Assembly (NCBI GenBank): GCA_037102815.1
Contig: BTPP01000006.1
Location: 3,100,001-3,164,000, forward strand
Length of the DNA stretch: 64,000 bases
DNA from: Neurospora intermedia
Taxonomy: Eukaryota > Ascomycota > Sordariomycetes > Sordariales > Sordariaceae
Direction: 5' to 3'
Notes under the pieces: generated by a model
Database searches by the model: none
What the model saw: only the letters and a program-made list of their open reading frames with translations
What the model was told of the DNA's origin: nothing
Program-made: the position numbers and the translations under genes
Part shown: piece after piece, positions 11,467 through 23,521 of the stretch
Numbering within the stretch: the stretch's first letter is position 1
Layout: each line of letters opens with the position of its first letter

Positions 11467-12660
11467 TCAACCTCCCTGCCTCAGTTTGGCCAACGCAGCA
11501 GCAATCCCACCGCCCAGTTCCTCCTCTTGTCTCCGAGAAGCTGGAGTTTTGTTGTGGGTAGAACCCGAGCCCGCAGCCACCGCCGACCCCGCCTCCTCAG
11601 CAGCAGCCATAACAGCCTCCATCTCATCGTACTCATCCTCCCTCGGACCGTGCCCGTGCCCGGTAGCGCCAGCCCTCCTGTCCTGTAATGATCCAGTTTC
11701 TTTCTGCCGTGTCTGTGTCTGTGTCTGTATCTGCGTCCGTGACTGTGTCCCTCCCTCCAACACCTTGTTGTTGTTCCCAGCCTTCCGTCCCTGCACCGCC
11801 TTCTTCCTGACCCTAAAACTCCCCTCCACCGCCCTCCTCCAACTCCTGACCTTCTTCTCTCCCCACCCCTGCACGACCCCCAACCGCTCCTCCCCATTCG
11901 CCTCCGTCGCCACATTGATCGCATTCCTTAAGCTCCCAAACGTGCTCACCAGCGCAATCGCATCCGTCTTATTCACGCTCCTCGGCACCGTCACAAACTC
12001 CACCATTTGCTCCGCATACGTTGTCTTCTGCTGGCCTCGGATCGCGTTCGCGCTCGCGTGCTCGTACGACTTGTACAGCTCCAAGTAGCGCGCCGCCTCC
12101 TGCGCCGACCAGCACAAGATGACCGTCACGTTGTTGACGAGCGACGTCTTGGACAGCTCGCGCAGGGGTTCCTCGTGGTTGGGGATGTCGACGAGCGTGA
12201 GTAGGATGCGCAGGTTGTACCGGTTTTGCTGCAGCAGGCGGATGCGCGTGTAGATGTATTCTGGGTGGAGACGGTGGTATTTGAGAGACAGAAAGAGGGC
12301 GCAGGTGGTGGTGCCGAGAACGTAGTCGGCGGGGATGTCGGAGTATTCCCAGGCGGTGGACTTGATGGAGGCGAGCACCGGGTTGCCTTTTTGGCGCGGG
12401 GAGACGAGGATGGAGGAGCCCGAGGAGGAGCGGGCGCCGGGGAGGGGTTGTGGGGTGGGTTGGACTATTCGCGGGCCAGTGGAAGAGGAGGAGGAGTTTG
12501 AGGGTGGTGGCTTGTCGAGGCGTTGGGGGGTGGGTTGGACGATGCCGCGACCTGGTGGTAGTTGTGGTGCTGGTGGGCGTTGGGGTTGTTGTCTGGCTGC
12601 TGCTGCTTCGGAGGCGGCGAGAGCTTGAAGGAGCTCGGCGTCATCAAAGTCGTCGTCCAT
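11467..12660 (-). CDS. mus-44: DNA excision repair protein ERCC1/Rad10
   Basis: Single exon, 397 residues, ATG at 12660, TGA at 11467-11469. The ERCC1 central domain spans about residues 92-205 (NPVLASIK, then YVLGTTTCALFLSLKYHRLHP), and the tandem helix-hairpin-helix region that dimerises with XPF/Rad1 lies at about 225-285 (ALVSTFGSLRNAI and GWGEKKVRSWRRAV). With XPF it forms the structure-specific nuclease that cuts 5' of lesions in nucleotide excision repair and acts in crosslink repair. The N-terminal ~90 residues are Pro/Ser-rich and repeat an IVQPTPQ motif twice (about 40-46 and 65-71). The C-terminal ~110 residues are low complexity (Arg, Gln, Gly). In Neurospora the Rad10 homologue is named mus-44; using that symbol assumes the species call. 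Confidence 0.95.
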   Translation of the reverse strand: MDDDFDDAELLQALAASEAAAARQQPQRPPAPQLPPGRGIVQPTPQRLDKPPPSNSSSSSTGPRIVQPTPQPLPGARSSSGSSILVSPRQKGNPVLASIKSTAWEYSDIPADYVLGTTTCALFLSLKYHRLHPEYIYTRIRLLQQNRYNLRILLTLVDIPNHEEPLRELSKTSLVNNVTVILCWSAQEAARYLELYKSYEHASANAIRGQQKTTYAEQMVEFVTVPRSVNKTDAIALVSTFGSLRNAINVATEANGEERLGVVQGWGEKKVRSWRRAVEGSFRVRKKAVQGRKAGNNNKVLEGGTQSRTQIQTQTQTRQKETGSLQDRRAGATGHGHGPREDEYDEMEAVMAAAEEAGSAVAAGSGSTHNKTPASRRQEEELGGGIAAALAKLRQGG

Positions 12661-13473
12661 TTTGTCTTGGCTACCTAAGGTAGGAGTTCCACGCGACGAA
12701 GGGATCGCGAATTCAAATCGAGGATGATGAAATGGAGGTTGAATGTGCCAAGATCCGGGGAAGCCTGGAATTCAGTTGCCTGATGAGTGCGATGCGGGGA
12801 CAGTATAATATACAGTGTCATTCTGCGTATTTACAGTACGTCAGAAAAGGCACAATGACGTCAATGAAGAACTGTCCACGAATGTAAACAAAGCCTTCAG
12901 TGATCACCATATCCTCTCGGGAAGCTCCGGGCAACAGTAAATGGTAGCCAATTCTTACTTGACGGATCATCATGATGATCATCACAAACGTTGAGATTAA
13001 CACAGTAGTGTACAGAACGGCAACCAAGGCGAAAGTCCGGTAGTATTGCCGTGATGATGGAGAGGATCGAAGCCTTCCCTTCTTTGGGATCGAAGACGAC
13101 CTCTCCCCTGATGGCCTTTTCACCAGTGTGGATTGTTTGGGAAATGTCCAACAGTCATGTAACTCAACCGCGTAAAGTACATGAACGAACATGACATGAA
13201 CCTATACCAAATGGGTTGTCCATCTACCTATTATCTGCTATCTTGTAGAATAGTCTCTAAACAATCGAAAGCTAAACTCCAAAACTGCCAACCTAGCCAT
13301 TGCATCCTATATGTCTTTCCAGGGTATAGTCATATCAAATTCATATCCATATCCATAACCTCCAGACCACTCACCTGAATCCCAAATCACACAATTATTT
13401 CCCATCCCACCAGACACCATTACTGCCCAAGGGCACTCTCTGCCTTTTCCCAGCCTTTTCTTTGCCTATCATT
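12661..13473. other. Intergenic
   Basis: 0.8 kb upstream of the ERCC1 gene and downstream of the Ser/Pro-rich gene. A 124-codon minus-strand frame (12818-13192) contains one hydrophobic segment but lacks any other sign of being coding. Nothing else seen. Confidence 0.4.
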
Positions 13474-15147
13474 TTACTCCGACCCATACCCCCTATCCCC
13501 ATAATCCCCCGAATAACTACTCTCACTCCCCTCCTCACTCCCCTCACCATCCTCACCATTCTCCTCACCATTCTCCCCCGTCCCCTCAAAAGCCTCCAAA
13601 CTCAACTCATCATAAATCTTATACAAGGCACTCAACCACGTCTCCAACATGGTCTTGACCGTCTTCCTATTCTTCTTCGCGTTCTCCCCATCTTTCTCTT
13701 CTCCTATCAGCTCTTCCTGCTGCTGCTGCCGCTCCCGCATCAACACCTCCTCCTTCAACTTCTCATACCCCTCAATCATCACCCACACCTGCAGCGCCGC
13801 CGTTTCCGTCGACAGTACAGTTTCTATCCCTTTGGTCGAGTTGCGGGTCCGTCTGCGTCTTAACCCTGGCATCAAGTGCGATGAGAGGTCCCTGGTCAGA
13901 AGGTCGAGGCAGATTTGGAGGGATAAGTCCTTTTGGACTATGGGCGGGGGAGTGGGCGAGGCCCTGGAAGTGGTCGTGGTTGTGGACGGAAACGCGGGGT
14001 TGGGCGTAGATGTAGACGTAGATCTGGATGCGGGCGTGGACCTGGATGTGGACCTGGACGTGCACGCGGACGTAGACATGGGTGTGGGCGTAGATGTAGA
14101 CGACGGTGACGTAAACGTGAAGGTAGGCGTGGTTGCAGACGTGGGTGTTGATGAGGACGTGGACGTGGGTGAGGATATCGACGGGGGGAGGGAATAGTCG
14201 GAGATGGATTGTGAGATTGCGGGGGGGCGAGGAGGAGGAGCAGGAGGAGCAAATTCTGGCTTGAAGTCAATGACTTCTTCGTCGATAGCTACCAGGGTGT
14301 CGGCGTCTGATCGGAGGGATGGTTCTGGTTGCATTCTTTGACTTTTGAGGGTTGGTGGTGGTGGTGGTTGCACATGGGCAAAGAGGGATATTTGAGGGGG
14401 GACATTCTGGCTGTTGACGTTCCCAGTGTGATAATTGAGAGGGGCTATGCTACCTCTACGCGGAATGGCTGCTTGTGACTGCTCTTCTCGTAGTGAGGAG
14501 CTGGCTTTTTTCCTCCTCAGCCTCTCCCGGGCAATAAGAGTTGGGTCTGACCAGGTGGGGGCCAAGAGGGAGGAGCTGGGGGAATCGAGGAGGGCCCGAT
14601 ATTCTTCGGCGAGTAGCGAGGCGCTGAAATGCCTCTCGTTTGCTAGGGCGTTTCGTGGTCGAGGAATGTTTGCACTTTCCAGCTGGCCGACGAATAAGAT
14701 GGGTGTTTTTGCACGCCGTTTTGGTGAGACTTGAGACGCCGGGGACAAGAAACCACTGCGGTCTGCATCTTTGACGGCAAGGTGGGAGAACTCGGGAATG
14801 ATTCCGGCGGGTGGAAGTGGCCCGGGGAGATCATCAGGTCCCGGCTGTGCCCGTGGAAGAGAGGACCATGGGTATTCCATCCATTCTGGCCCTTTGAATT
14901 CCGGTGAGACTGTCACGGGAGGCAGATGTGGGGGTGCTGCTGTGATTTCAATACTGATGCCGGCAGTGCGGTTGCGGTGTTTTGAGAACATGCTCTTGCC
15001 GTGAGTGTCCGATCCCACCCTCCTCGAATCATCTTTGCGTTTCTGCCTCGAGACAGGTTTCCGAAGTTTGCTCCTCACTTTTGGCACCTTCCTGTTGGTG
15101 CAGGTCAGGAAGTGGAAGGCCTCTCTTGTTCGTTCCATTGCTGGCAT
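13474..15147 (-). CDS. Hypothetical Ser/Thr/Pro-rich protein
   Basis: Single exon of 557 residues; the first ATG is at 15147 and the stop TAA at 13474-13476. I do not recognise the family. The N-terminus is strongly basic and could carry a nuclear signal (KVRSKLRKPVSRQKRK). The middle is Pro-rich and includes a Ser/Thr-Pro repeat tract of ~60 residues (encoded at about 13985-14180). The C-terminal ~110 residues look folded and helical (DLSLQICLDLLTRDL, then AALQVWVMIEGYEKLKEEV, then MLETWLSALYKIYDEL) and end in an acidic Glu/Gly-rich tail. The pattern of disordered front and helical C-terminal domain suggests a regulatory or scaffold protein, but no function can be assigned. Confidence 0.75.
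   Translation of the reverse strand: MPAMERTREAFHFLTCTNRKVPKVRSKLRKPVSRQKRKDDSRRVGSDTHGKSMFSKHRNRTAGISIEITAAPPHLPPVTVSPEFKGPEWMEYPWSSLPRAQPGPDDLPGPLPPAGIIPEFSHLAVKDADRSGFLSPASQVSPKRRAKTPILFVGQLESANIPRPRNALANERHFSASLLAEEYRALLDSPSSSLLAPTWSDPTLIARERLRRKKASSSLREEQSQAAIPRRGSIAPLNYHTGNVNSQNVPPQISLFAHVQPPPPPTLKSQRMQPEPSLRSDADTLVAIDEEVIDFKPEFAPPAPPPRPPAISQSISDYSLPPSISSPTSTSSSTPTSATTPTFTFTSPSSTSTPTPMSTSACTSRSTSRSTPASRSTSTSTPNPAFPSTTTTTSRASPTPPPIVQKDLSLQICLDLLTRDLSSHLMPGLRRRRTRNSTKGIETVLSTETAALQVWVMIEGYEKLKEEVLMRERQQQQEELIGEEKDGENAKKNRKTVKTMLETWLSALYKIYDELSLEAFEGTGENGEENGEDGEGSEEGSESSYSGDYGDRGYGSE
13985..14180. repeat. Hexamer-like minisatellite encoding Ser/Thr-Pro tract
   Basis: Degenerate 6- to 12-bp units (GTGGACGTAGAC-like on the plus strand) are repeated through this stretch inside the hypothetical gene. 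They encode alternating Ser/Thr, Pro and Ala on the minus strand and are likely to vary in length between strains. Confidence 0.7.
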
Positions 15148-15410
15148 GGTGTGAGCTGGATGGTGGTGGTTTGACAATCAGACAGAGAGAGGACTTCTGG
15201 TGATGGTCAGTCAACATGAAAAGAGATAACGGGTGCAACACCACTGGGGTAATAATAATAATAAGAATAAGGGCACCTCATATTGAATGTGAAGCTTTAT
15301 CACGAGGGCTGGTGTTAGCAAAATATGACGACGTTGGAACGCCCATCATGTCACACATTTGATAGTGGATGGGGGACCTATGGCGTATTCCCACCCCCAT
15401 GCCAACCCTG

Positions 15411-15640
15411 CTGGGAATGGGGGGTCTGACAACAGGGCCAGAACAGGGTGCAGGCAGTTGTATTGACAGTGCAAAAGCGTTGTAGAACGAATCCGCTTGT
15501 ACAAGCCCCTTTTCGATAATTGTATGTTTGGTTGAACAATTGTGGACTGTAATTAATGCGTTTCGGTGGTCGGTCTGTTTGCGTCTGGACGGTTGACCCG
15601 CTAGAACGGTACACTCAAACGGCAACAGCGTTTTGTATAG
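15411..15640 (-). repeat. Left inverted copy bracketing the AT-rich island
   Basis: Read on the minus strand, this stretch aligns with 29090-29355 on the plus strand. The core TTGTCAGACCCCCCATTCCC (15413-15432) is identical in both for 20 bases. Further in, matching blocks such as TGT(A/G)CAAG..GAT, CTACAAC and CTGTTG(C/T)CG occur in the same order with small gaps. Several differences are C/T or G/A transitions, as expected if one or both copies were lightly hit by RIP. Confidence 0.6.
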
Positions 15641-17354
15641 AATAGAAAGTAGTGCGCGTAATAGGAATTTTTATCGAAAAGTAGTTCGCGCTTACAATAG
15701 AAACTTTTATATATTAGAATATTCAATTGTCGAAGGTGCTTCAACTCTAATATTTTATTCCATTTACAAAGTAATTATTAGCCAAACTATCTTTTTATAA
15801 TATAAAATCAATTCGTATAAAAATTATTTTTAATACTTCAATTTATATTTCAAATTTATTTCTTTTTTCCCTATAAATGTCCTACTATATATATATTAAT
15901 TTATTTTACTAACCTTTTACTATTATATACGCAATATAATAATAGTCAATTAATATACGATTGGAAGTTGAATAGTATAATTAAATATTATACGAGTATT
16001 ATTGTATTATTTAAAGTTATTATAATATTTATTTGATATTTATTTATAATTTGCTGCCCTAGGGCTACTGTTAGTATTCGCTTGCTACTTCTATTCCGTC
16101 GCTGTAGGTATCTCTAGGTAGTGTACCTTATACCTTACCCCTAAAGTAGTTTAGGGCAATTCCCTTATTTACTACTATTACGAAAGTGCTAAATATCTAT
16201 TCCTATTCTCTATTCCCGACAGTTGGCGTTTAGTAGTGTAAAGAAGTGCGTAGCCCGGGTATTTATTTTATACCTGCTTTTTTTTAAGCCCCTTTATATA
16301 ATACCCCGAACTTATACTAAGATCTTAGATTATCAGTAGTTATTAGTGTTGGTGTCGCTAATATATTGTACTTTAATTTGTAGAAACCCCCGCGATGAGG
16401 TGTGTAATAACCTAAATCTATATATTGTAGCGGCAATTATTTATAATAACGTTAGTATATTGTAGGTATATAATAGGAGTTGGGGGTCGCTATTTACATT
16501 TTTCGTAGTATATATACTAAGGTCCCCTACGGAAGTGGATATCTACGTATTAATTGGGCCGTATATATAGAGTATACTATTATTAATTTTACTTCTAAAT
16601 AAAGAAAGCTAAAGTAGTACTTACCGCTTTCGGTTTACAATACCCCTTAGTATTATAGCGAAAAACCACCGACGACTCCGACTTCTACCCGGGTCTCTGC
16701 CCGGAGCTAAGTAAGGATATTCTATAGTTAGTTATTATATTACGTAAAGTAGCTGCCCTAAATGCTTATATAGCTAGGGGCGGTAGCGCTAGGGGCTTTG
16801 GTAGGGGCAGGGTAAATAGGATGGAATAGGTACTAGGTAGTAGCGAGAGCGACCTTAAACTTACCTCTTTCATAGGAAACTTTTCCTCCCAAATTTCCTC
16901 CTAAACTTTTACTTTCTCCTATACTTCCTCCCAAACTTCCTTCGTTATTACTACTTCCCCCCATTTATTATTAATTAGATAGCCTATAATCTATACCTCC
17001 ACTACATTAGTACTACCTACAATTATTAGGAGAAGAAGTTTACTTATATTCCGTTATATAGAAAAAGTATAGTTACTATCGCTTTAGTATCGAATTAAAA
17101 TTCTTTCCGTCCATCCAGTAGGTTACCCCGGTTCATATTCGGTATACCTTAAAATCCCCGAGCGAGCCAAGTATATTAGGAATTAATATAATTAACTATA
17201 CTTTAGATAGGAGGGAGCTTAATATATAGAATATTAAAGTTACTATAAAAAGAAATAATTAATTTATAGACCTAATATATTAAAAGTTCAAAGTTCGCTA
17301 ATTTCCTATTTATATACAGCTTACGGTACAACCGAATATTTGCCTAAAGAATAA

Positions 17355-17535
17355 ACGATTTGGCCGGAAGTTCGACAATTTAACCGGGTATCCTATCGTT
17401 TAATTAAAACCCTAATATTTAAATCGGGAGCTCGATAATTAGACCGGAATATTAAATATTAAATAAATTATTCAATAGTATAACCGGGCTTAACGATAAT
17501 TGTACCGGAAGTTTAATATTTAATTACAAGTTCAA
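17355..17535. repeat. Degenerate short repeat TTCGATAATTnnACCGG
   Basis: A core resembling TTCGATAATTNNACCGGG recurs four times (about 17372, 17431, 17468 and 17491), mutated differently each time, with uneven spacing. It may be an old tandem or regulatory repeat of a transposon that was later mutated by RIP. Confidence 0.45.
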
Positions 17536-20500
17536 TAGGTCGATTAGGGATTAAAATATAGTATACAAGCCACCCCCCTTGAGGTATTGGACAATTAGGG
17601 AATATATCGACCTATATCTATTTTCTAGAAATTGCTATAAAATAAATTAACTTTTATAGGTTGCCGACCGACTATTTAAACAATACTTATTATTATATAG
17701 GGGGTATATAAACTCCTCTACCTAGGTATAGCTATAGTCTAAGTTTATAGTAGGTAGTTGCAATATAATATAATAGGTATTAATAAGCAATAGTCTTATA
17801 TAGAACGATATTAATCGGGGATAAAGAGTATAGAATAGTAGGGTAGGGTAGGGGGAATAGTAGATAATTATAGAGTATACGTAATACGCTTATAGTAAGA
17901 ACCTACCGCTACTAGTAATAAATATTATTAAAGACGGAGGGGGAGTAGTAGATATAAAGTATTAAGTACGCGGAGAAAGCGCCGCAGGTAGTAATTAGAG
18001 GTAGTTAATAATAGGTAGTTTAAATAGAGGGAGGTGCCCGGGATAGTAGAAAAAATAGAAATTTAACCTTATAATACTACGGCTAAAAGGTAATATATAT
18101 TATAACTGGATAGGATCCCGTCTACTAATACTGCTAGATTAATATATTAATATTATATTCATCTTCTCTATTTAATAATAGGAAGGCGAATATTACTATT
18201 AATTTTTATACTTATTTACTATAGTAGGATAGTAGGTAATATCCCTATTATAATTCAATTATATAAGTAGAAGCGGGGTTAGTATTGAGCGGGAGTGCGA
18301 GAGGAAGGCCGGGGGCCTGAGTTAAATAAATTAATTATAATTGTAAAAAGAATTTAGAGGTTTATATAGAAAATGTATAGTGCGATAGGGTAAAAAATAA
18401 ATAGAAATTAGGTATTTAAATATTATAATACTATTATTATAAAGATATTCAATTAAGTACCGTAATAGAGCGTAAAGAATAAAAGATTTTATATATAGCG
18501 ATGGTAGGAGAGTGGAAGTAGGAGGTTGTATACGTATTGGGTTTAAATTATAGGACGCAGTTAATTAGGATGGGAGTTAAGGTACGGAAGTACTTTAATA
18601 AAAGTAGTACTAATAATCGATTAATATAACGAAGAAGGAGCGTAAACGGGAGTAGATTTAGTATTTTCTTTTATAGGTATATTCTATAATATTTTTATTT
18701 TTTTACTAATATTTTACACTTATTATATAAAATCTTTAAAAAGAATATTATTAATTAAGGAGTGTTAGGAACCGCAACGCTAAATAAGACGAAGGTGTAA
18801 ACGCTAAATCTAATCTTTTTATTCTAGTAGGTGAAAAAAAAAATATATTTCTTCAATTAATGCCCCGGATAATAATATAATAAATGAAGTCTACTATAAA
18901 TATTACATATAGAGTAATGTTTTTATATAACTATACTAATATTATATTATAAAAGTATTAAATAAAAATTATACAAATCTATATTAGTCGGTTACCTTCC
19001 GTTTACTCTATATAAAGTAGATATCGTACCGAATATATATAAATATACTATCTTCTAATTTAAGTACTATTTATACCCGCTCTAGGAGTACTCTAGGGAG
19101 CCTAATTATATTACAATTATTTCCCAGCTTATATATAGGGTAATTAAAGATAGGCTCCGTCTTCCTACCGTGCTCCGGGGTATTAAAGTATATTATTATA
19201 ATAAAAATCCGGACTAAATTTGTAATTTTATAGGTAAAAATACTATTAATTTTTACAAGCTAAGACTTGACCGAATATTTTAGTCGTAAATCTAGAAATA
19301 TACGGGTTAAATATTTTATTCGGATAAAATTGCTAGTATAAAATTCAAATATTTTATCGAGCTTGTCTATAAACGCTGCCCTTTTATACTACAATATATT
19401 TTTCTTCCCTAAATTTATAAAATATTAGAATCCGTAGTTAACTTCTAGTACTTTACAAAGAAGTTTACCGAATAAGGTATCTTCCTCCGTTTTATTAATA
19501 TATAAAAGTTTATTTAATCGCCGCTCTACAATAGCCGGGCTTAACCGAAAATATATAAAAGGAGAACAATATTCTAATATATATAAGGTATTAAATTTCA
19601 ATATATCTTCATCCTTAGGTTACTCGCCGAGCCGGGGATCCCATCTTTTAGCTATAACGGGGCAAAGTTCTTTAAATTTAAAGAACCTCTAATAATTATC
19701 GGGGTCCGTATATTCAAAATATCCGGCAAATAAATACGTAATAATTTACTACAATTAATCCTTTTATAATAGTATCGATACTATATTATAGAAATTTATT
19801 AAATTAACGTCGGTTTTATACTTACTATATTAAAATTCTCCAAATAGAGTAAATATTATATAAAAAACTCCGTACTCCCCCATTATCTCGTAATAGTATA
19901 AACCTTAATATATATTAAAAAGTATTAACTTCCTACCCTATTTTCCCTTATTATCTACTTCGCCCGTATTCGAATTAACGCTACTATCCGGATCTTGCAT
20001 CCCTACCCCCATATTGCTCGATACTTTACTTAACGCTATAGACTTCGTAAATAATACTTCTAATACCGCTACCGAAGGAGTACGGACAGACCTAGATATA
20101 GGAATAATATACGTACTAACGCTAAGTCTAGTACCGGGTAAATCCGGGTACTAAAGTATTGGAATTAGGGATTCGGCTCGGAAGTAGATAGTATAATTAT
20201 ACGGTCCGGTAGCCCGCAAGGGTTTTATTAGCTTTCGAACACCGAATATAGATTTATTACCTTTTTTTTTACTTTTATTCTATATATCCTATCGAACGTA
20301 AAATATAAACTAAATAGCTTTTCTTCCTACTATTAGTTTCATTCTAAGTGCAGCTCGGTTATAAAATCTATTTTAATTACTATTTATCGCAATAAGACTA
20401 ACAGCAAATGTCCAAAAAGCGAAAATAATATAATATTTCGTAGTAAATTTTATACCCTTCGGAAAACCACCTCGCAAAACTATCAAATTTAAATATCCGA

Positions 20501-23497
20501 AATCTTTATTAATAATTAGTCTTTTAATAAGTTCAATTAAATTCGATTTAATATATTTATCTTCAAACTACGTATATAAAAACACTAGCGTTGTTACAAC
20601 TACCCTACCTACTTATTATATATTTATTGAATTAATATACTTCCTAATAAATAATATTTAGCTCTAACCTATAGGAAAAGGAAAAGTCCGAAATTTAACG
20701 ACAGCCTCGTCGGATACTTTTTCAAATAAGAAACCCCCCTCGTTAAAATCGAATATAAAATATAAAAAATATTTTCCTAATCCCTAATATTCGGAATAGG
20801 TAGCATCGCCTAGACGGGATCGAATAATATCCAATACTAGGAATAAAACTATAAGAATATTTAGTACTTAGAAGTCTAATAATAAACCTAACTTAATAAA
20901 CTTACTTTTATATAAGTATAGTAATATTACTTTAATTTTTTCAATATCTCTAATATACTAGAAGTAATAGCGACCCTAATTCTATATATTAAACCGGAGA
21001 TTAGAATACTTCTCTTTCTAAATAAGACAAAACCGGCAAGGTCTTTTAATTATATATAAAAGGCATTTAAATATTTTCTATTATTATAGTATATCCCCAA
21101 TTAATATACTAATAAATAAATAAATTAAAATCTTCTCGTTTCTATTCCCAATATTAATTTCAATACTTTTATTAAATTCGGTTATATAAGTAAGCAATTT
21201 AAAAATATAAGACAATTATATTCCGAATAGTCTAAATATAATAGGAATTATACTAGATTATCGCTTTCGAATAGTTCTAAAGAAGAATTAATAAAATAAA
21301 TATATATTAAAGATTAATCTTCGTATAAATCGAAAAAGTCTAAACTCGTTAATAAACATTTATAAGGGTAGTAACTATATATCTTACTTATTTACCTATC
21401 TCTCTATAAAATATATTCTAGAATATATTTGAAGCTCGAATTTACTACGGAGTAGCAATATAGTAATAGTTAGCCTAAATTTAATTTATTCTTCGTTATA
21501 ATAATAACGAACTGTAAAAAGCATAATATATTCCATCTATATATTAGGTTGCTTAGGATTAAAATTGTAATTAATTTCTATATACCTAATATATCTAAAT
21601 ATTTATTAATGCTTAAGTAAGGTATAATTATCCTTAATAATAAATAACTCTTTATAACCCGAATTTTTTTTTATTTTTAGAATTTTAAGACTTTAATTAA
21701 TACGTTTTATAGTTTGAATAAACTGATCTTTGGTAATTATACGCTAAATATATAAAATCTTATCACCAAATCTATTTTCTTATTATATAAGGGTTAAGTA
21801 ATCTAGACTACAATAAACTACTCTTCCAATATAAGCCGTTTTATACCTTCGTTCAAAATATTTATAGGATTTAGAGGCATCGCTATATCTATACTAATAT
21901 ATAAAGTCAAAAGGGAAAAGAAGTATACCGTTAGAGTAAGTAAAATATTATCCTAATATTATACGTACTAACTATCCCTACTACGGATATTCCTACGGGT
22001 TAATAATAGGTTTATCGGTATATTTTACTATACTTCGATAAATCTTTTCCTTTATTTGAACCGAATTAAGAAGTATTTTAAATGTATATTTAATATCGAT
22101 AATATAATACTTCTCCTACTATAAAACCCAGTTTAGTAAGGAACGAACGTCGAAGGAGACTATATAATTGTATATTTTACTAAAAGGTAGGCTATTATTA
22201 AATTTATTAACTAATATTTCCTTAGATTTAGGTAAAGAGTAAATTTCCTCGAGGCTCTCCACTATCTTTAATACGCTAACTATCTCTATATATTATTCCC
22301 GGGATATTTTTATATTTTATAACTATATTACTAGCAGATTTTAGAAAAATATCGTTTTAATAGGCTATTACCAATATAGTTCTTCTATTATTAGGTTAAG
22401 AAATATTCCTGTAGGAATATTGTAGGTATACTATACGTATATATATACGGCTGTAATTAGAGGTATAGATATAAGAGTTATTCTAAGGGTAATATTTAGC
22501 GTTTAAATTAATACGGCCGTTAGAGTAGCTAACGAGAGGGTAGCGGTATCTAAGTCGGCAGCGGTCGGGGTTCTAATTAGTTGTCTAGAGGTAGGATTAT
22601 CGTTATTATCGGATTGTTTATTATTAAAATTGTTACCTATATCCATATTATTAGGGGTAACCACAGCTCCCTCTTCCTCGAAATTATTATCTCCCACCCG
22701 TATATCGTCATCCTCATCCGTATTACTAGTATTCGATATATTATTAAGTATTGTAATATCGTTTAAAATAGTATTAACGATATCTAGTATAATTTCCTCT
22801 TCCGGTTCCTCCTCTAGGATTTTTATAAACGCTTTATTTAGCTCTATTGGTAGTATATTAACAATATAATTATCTTCGATTACATTATAGTCTTCTACCT
22901 ACATTATAGTTTTGTCTGGTGGCTCTAGGGAAGGATCTGTCCTAGCCCGCTTACGACTTAGTATTCTTTCGGCTGTAATTGAGTCCGAATTTTCAATTAA
23001 ATTAGAGTCTTTAACTAAATCCGAATTTAATGCCCCTAAAGTGGAAGCTTCCAATCTATTCTAGTCTAACTCCGAGTTTGTCGAACTAGAGGTATTATTA
23101 GGAATATTATTATAAATTGGTATAGGGTTCCTAATTCCTCTAATAGTTGTTATAAAGCCTGTTAGAGGCATTCGAGTATCTTAGCGCTGCCTAAGTATAT
23201 TACCCTATTAATACTTAATATAAATATTAAAATATATTTAATAAAATATAAAGCTATAAAAGAAAAGCCAAACTACCTTTATATAAAAGTAATATATTTA
23301 CTTTATTAGTTAGAGGAATATTATTTAGCTAATTTTATTTTATTAGCTATATATCGTAAATTAATTGTACAAATAATAGTAGTATAGTAAGATCTACTTT
23401 CTAAATTAAATTAGTAAATAATTTATAAAATAATATTTTTTTTATTAAAAATATTAAACTAGCCAATATTAATTATTAGGGGAACGGGCGGCCCGCC

Positions 23498-23521
23498 GGG
23501 GGGGGGGGGGGGGGGGGGGGG
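23498..23521 (+). repeat. Run of 24 G next to a GC palindrome
   Basis: Twenty-four consecutive G residues follow the near-palindrome GGGCGGCCCGCC in otherwise AT-rich DNA. It may be a real mutable G tract, able to form G-quadruplexes, or a sequencing/assembly fault at a repeat join. Confidence 0.95.

Noticed and set aside
12818-13192. 124-codon minus-strand frame with a hydrophobic segment
   Set aside because: Overlaps other frames, has no leader or promoter signal, and a single hydrophobic stretch arises easily by chance.
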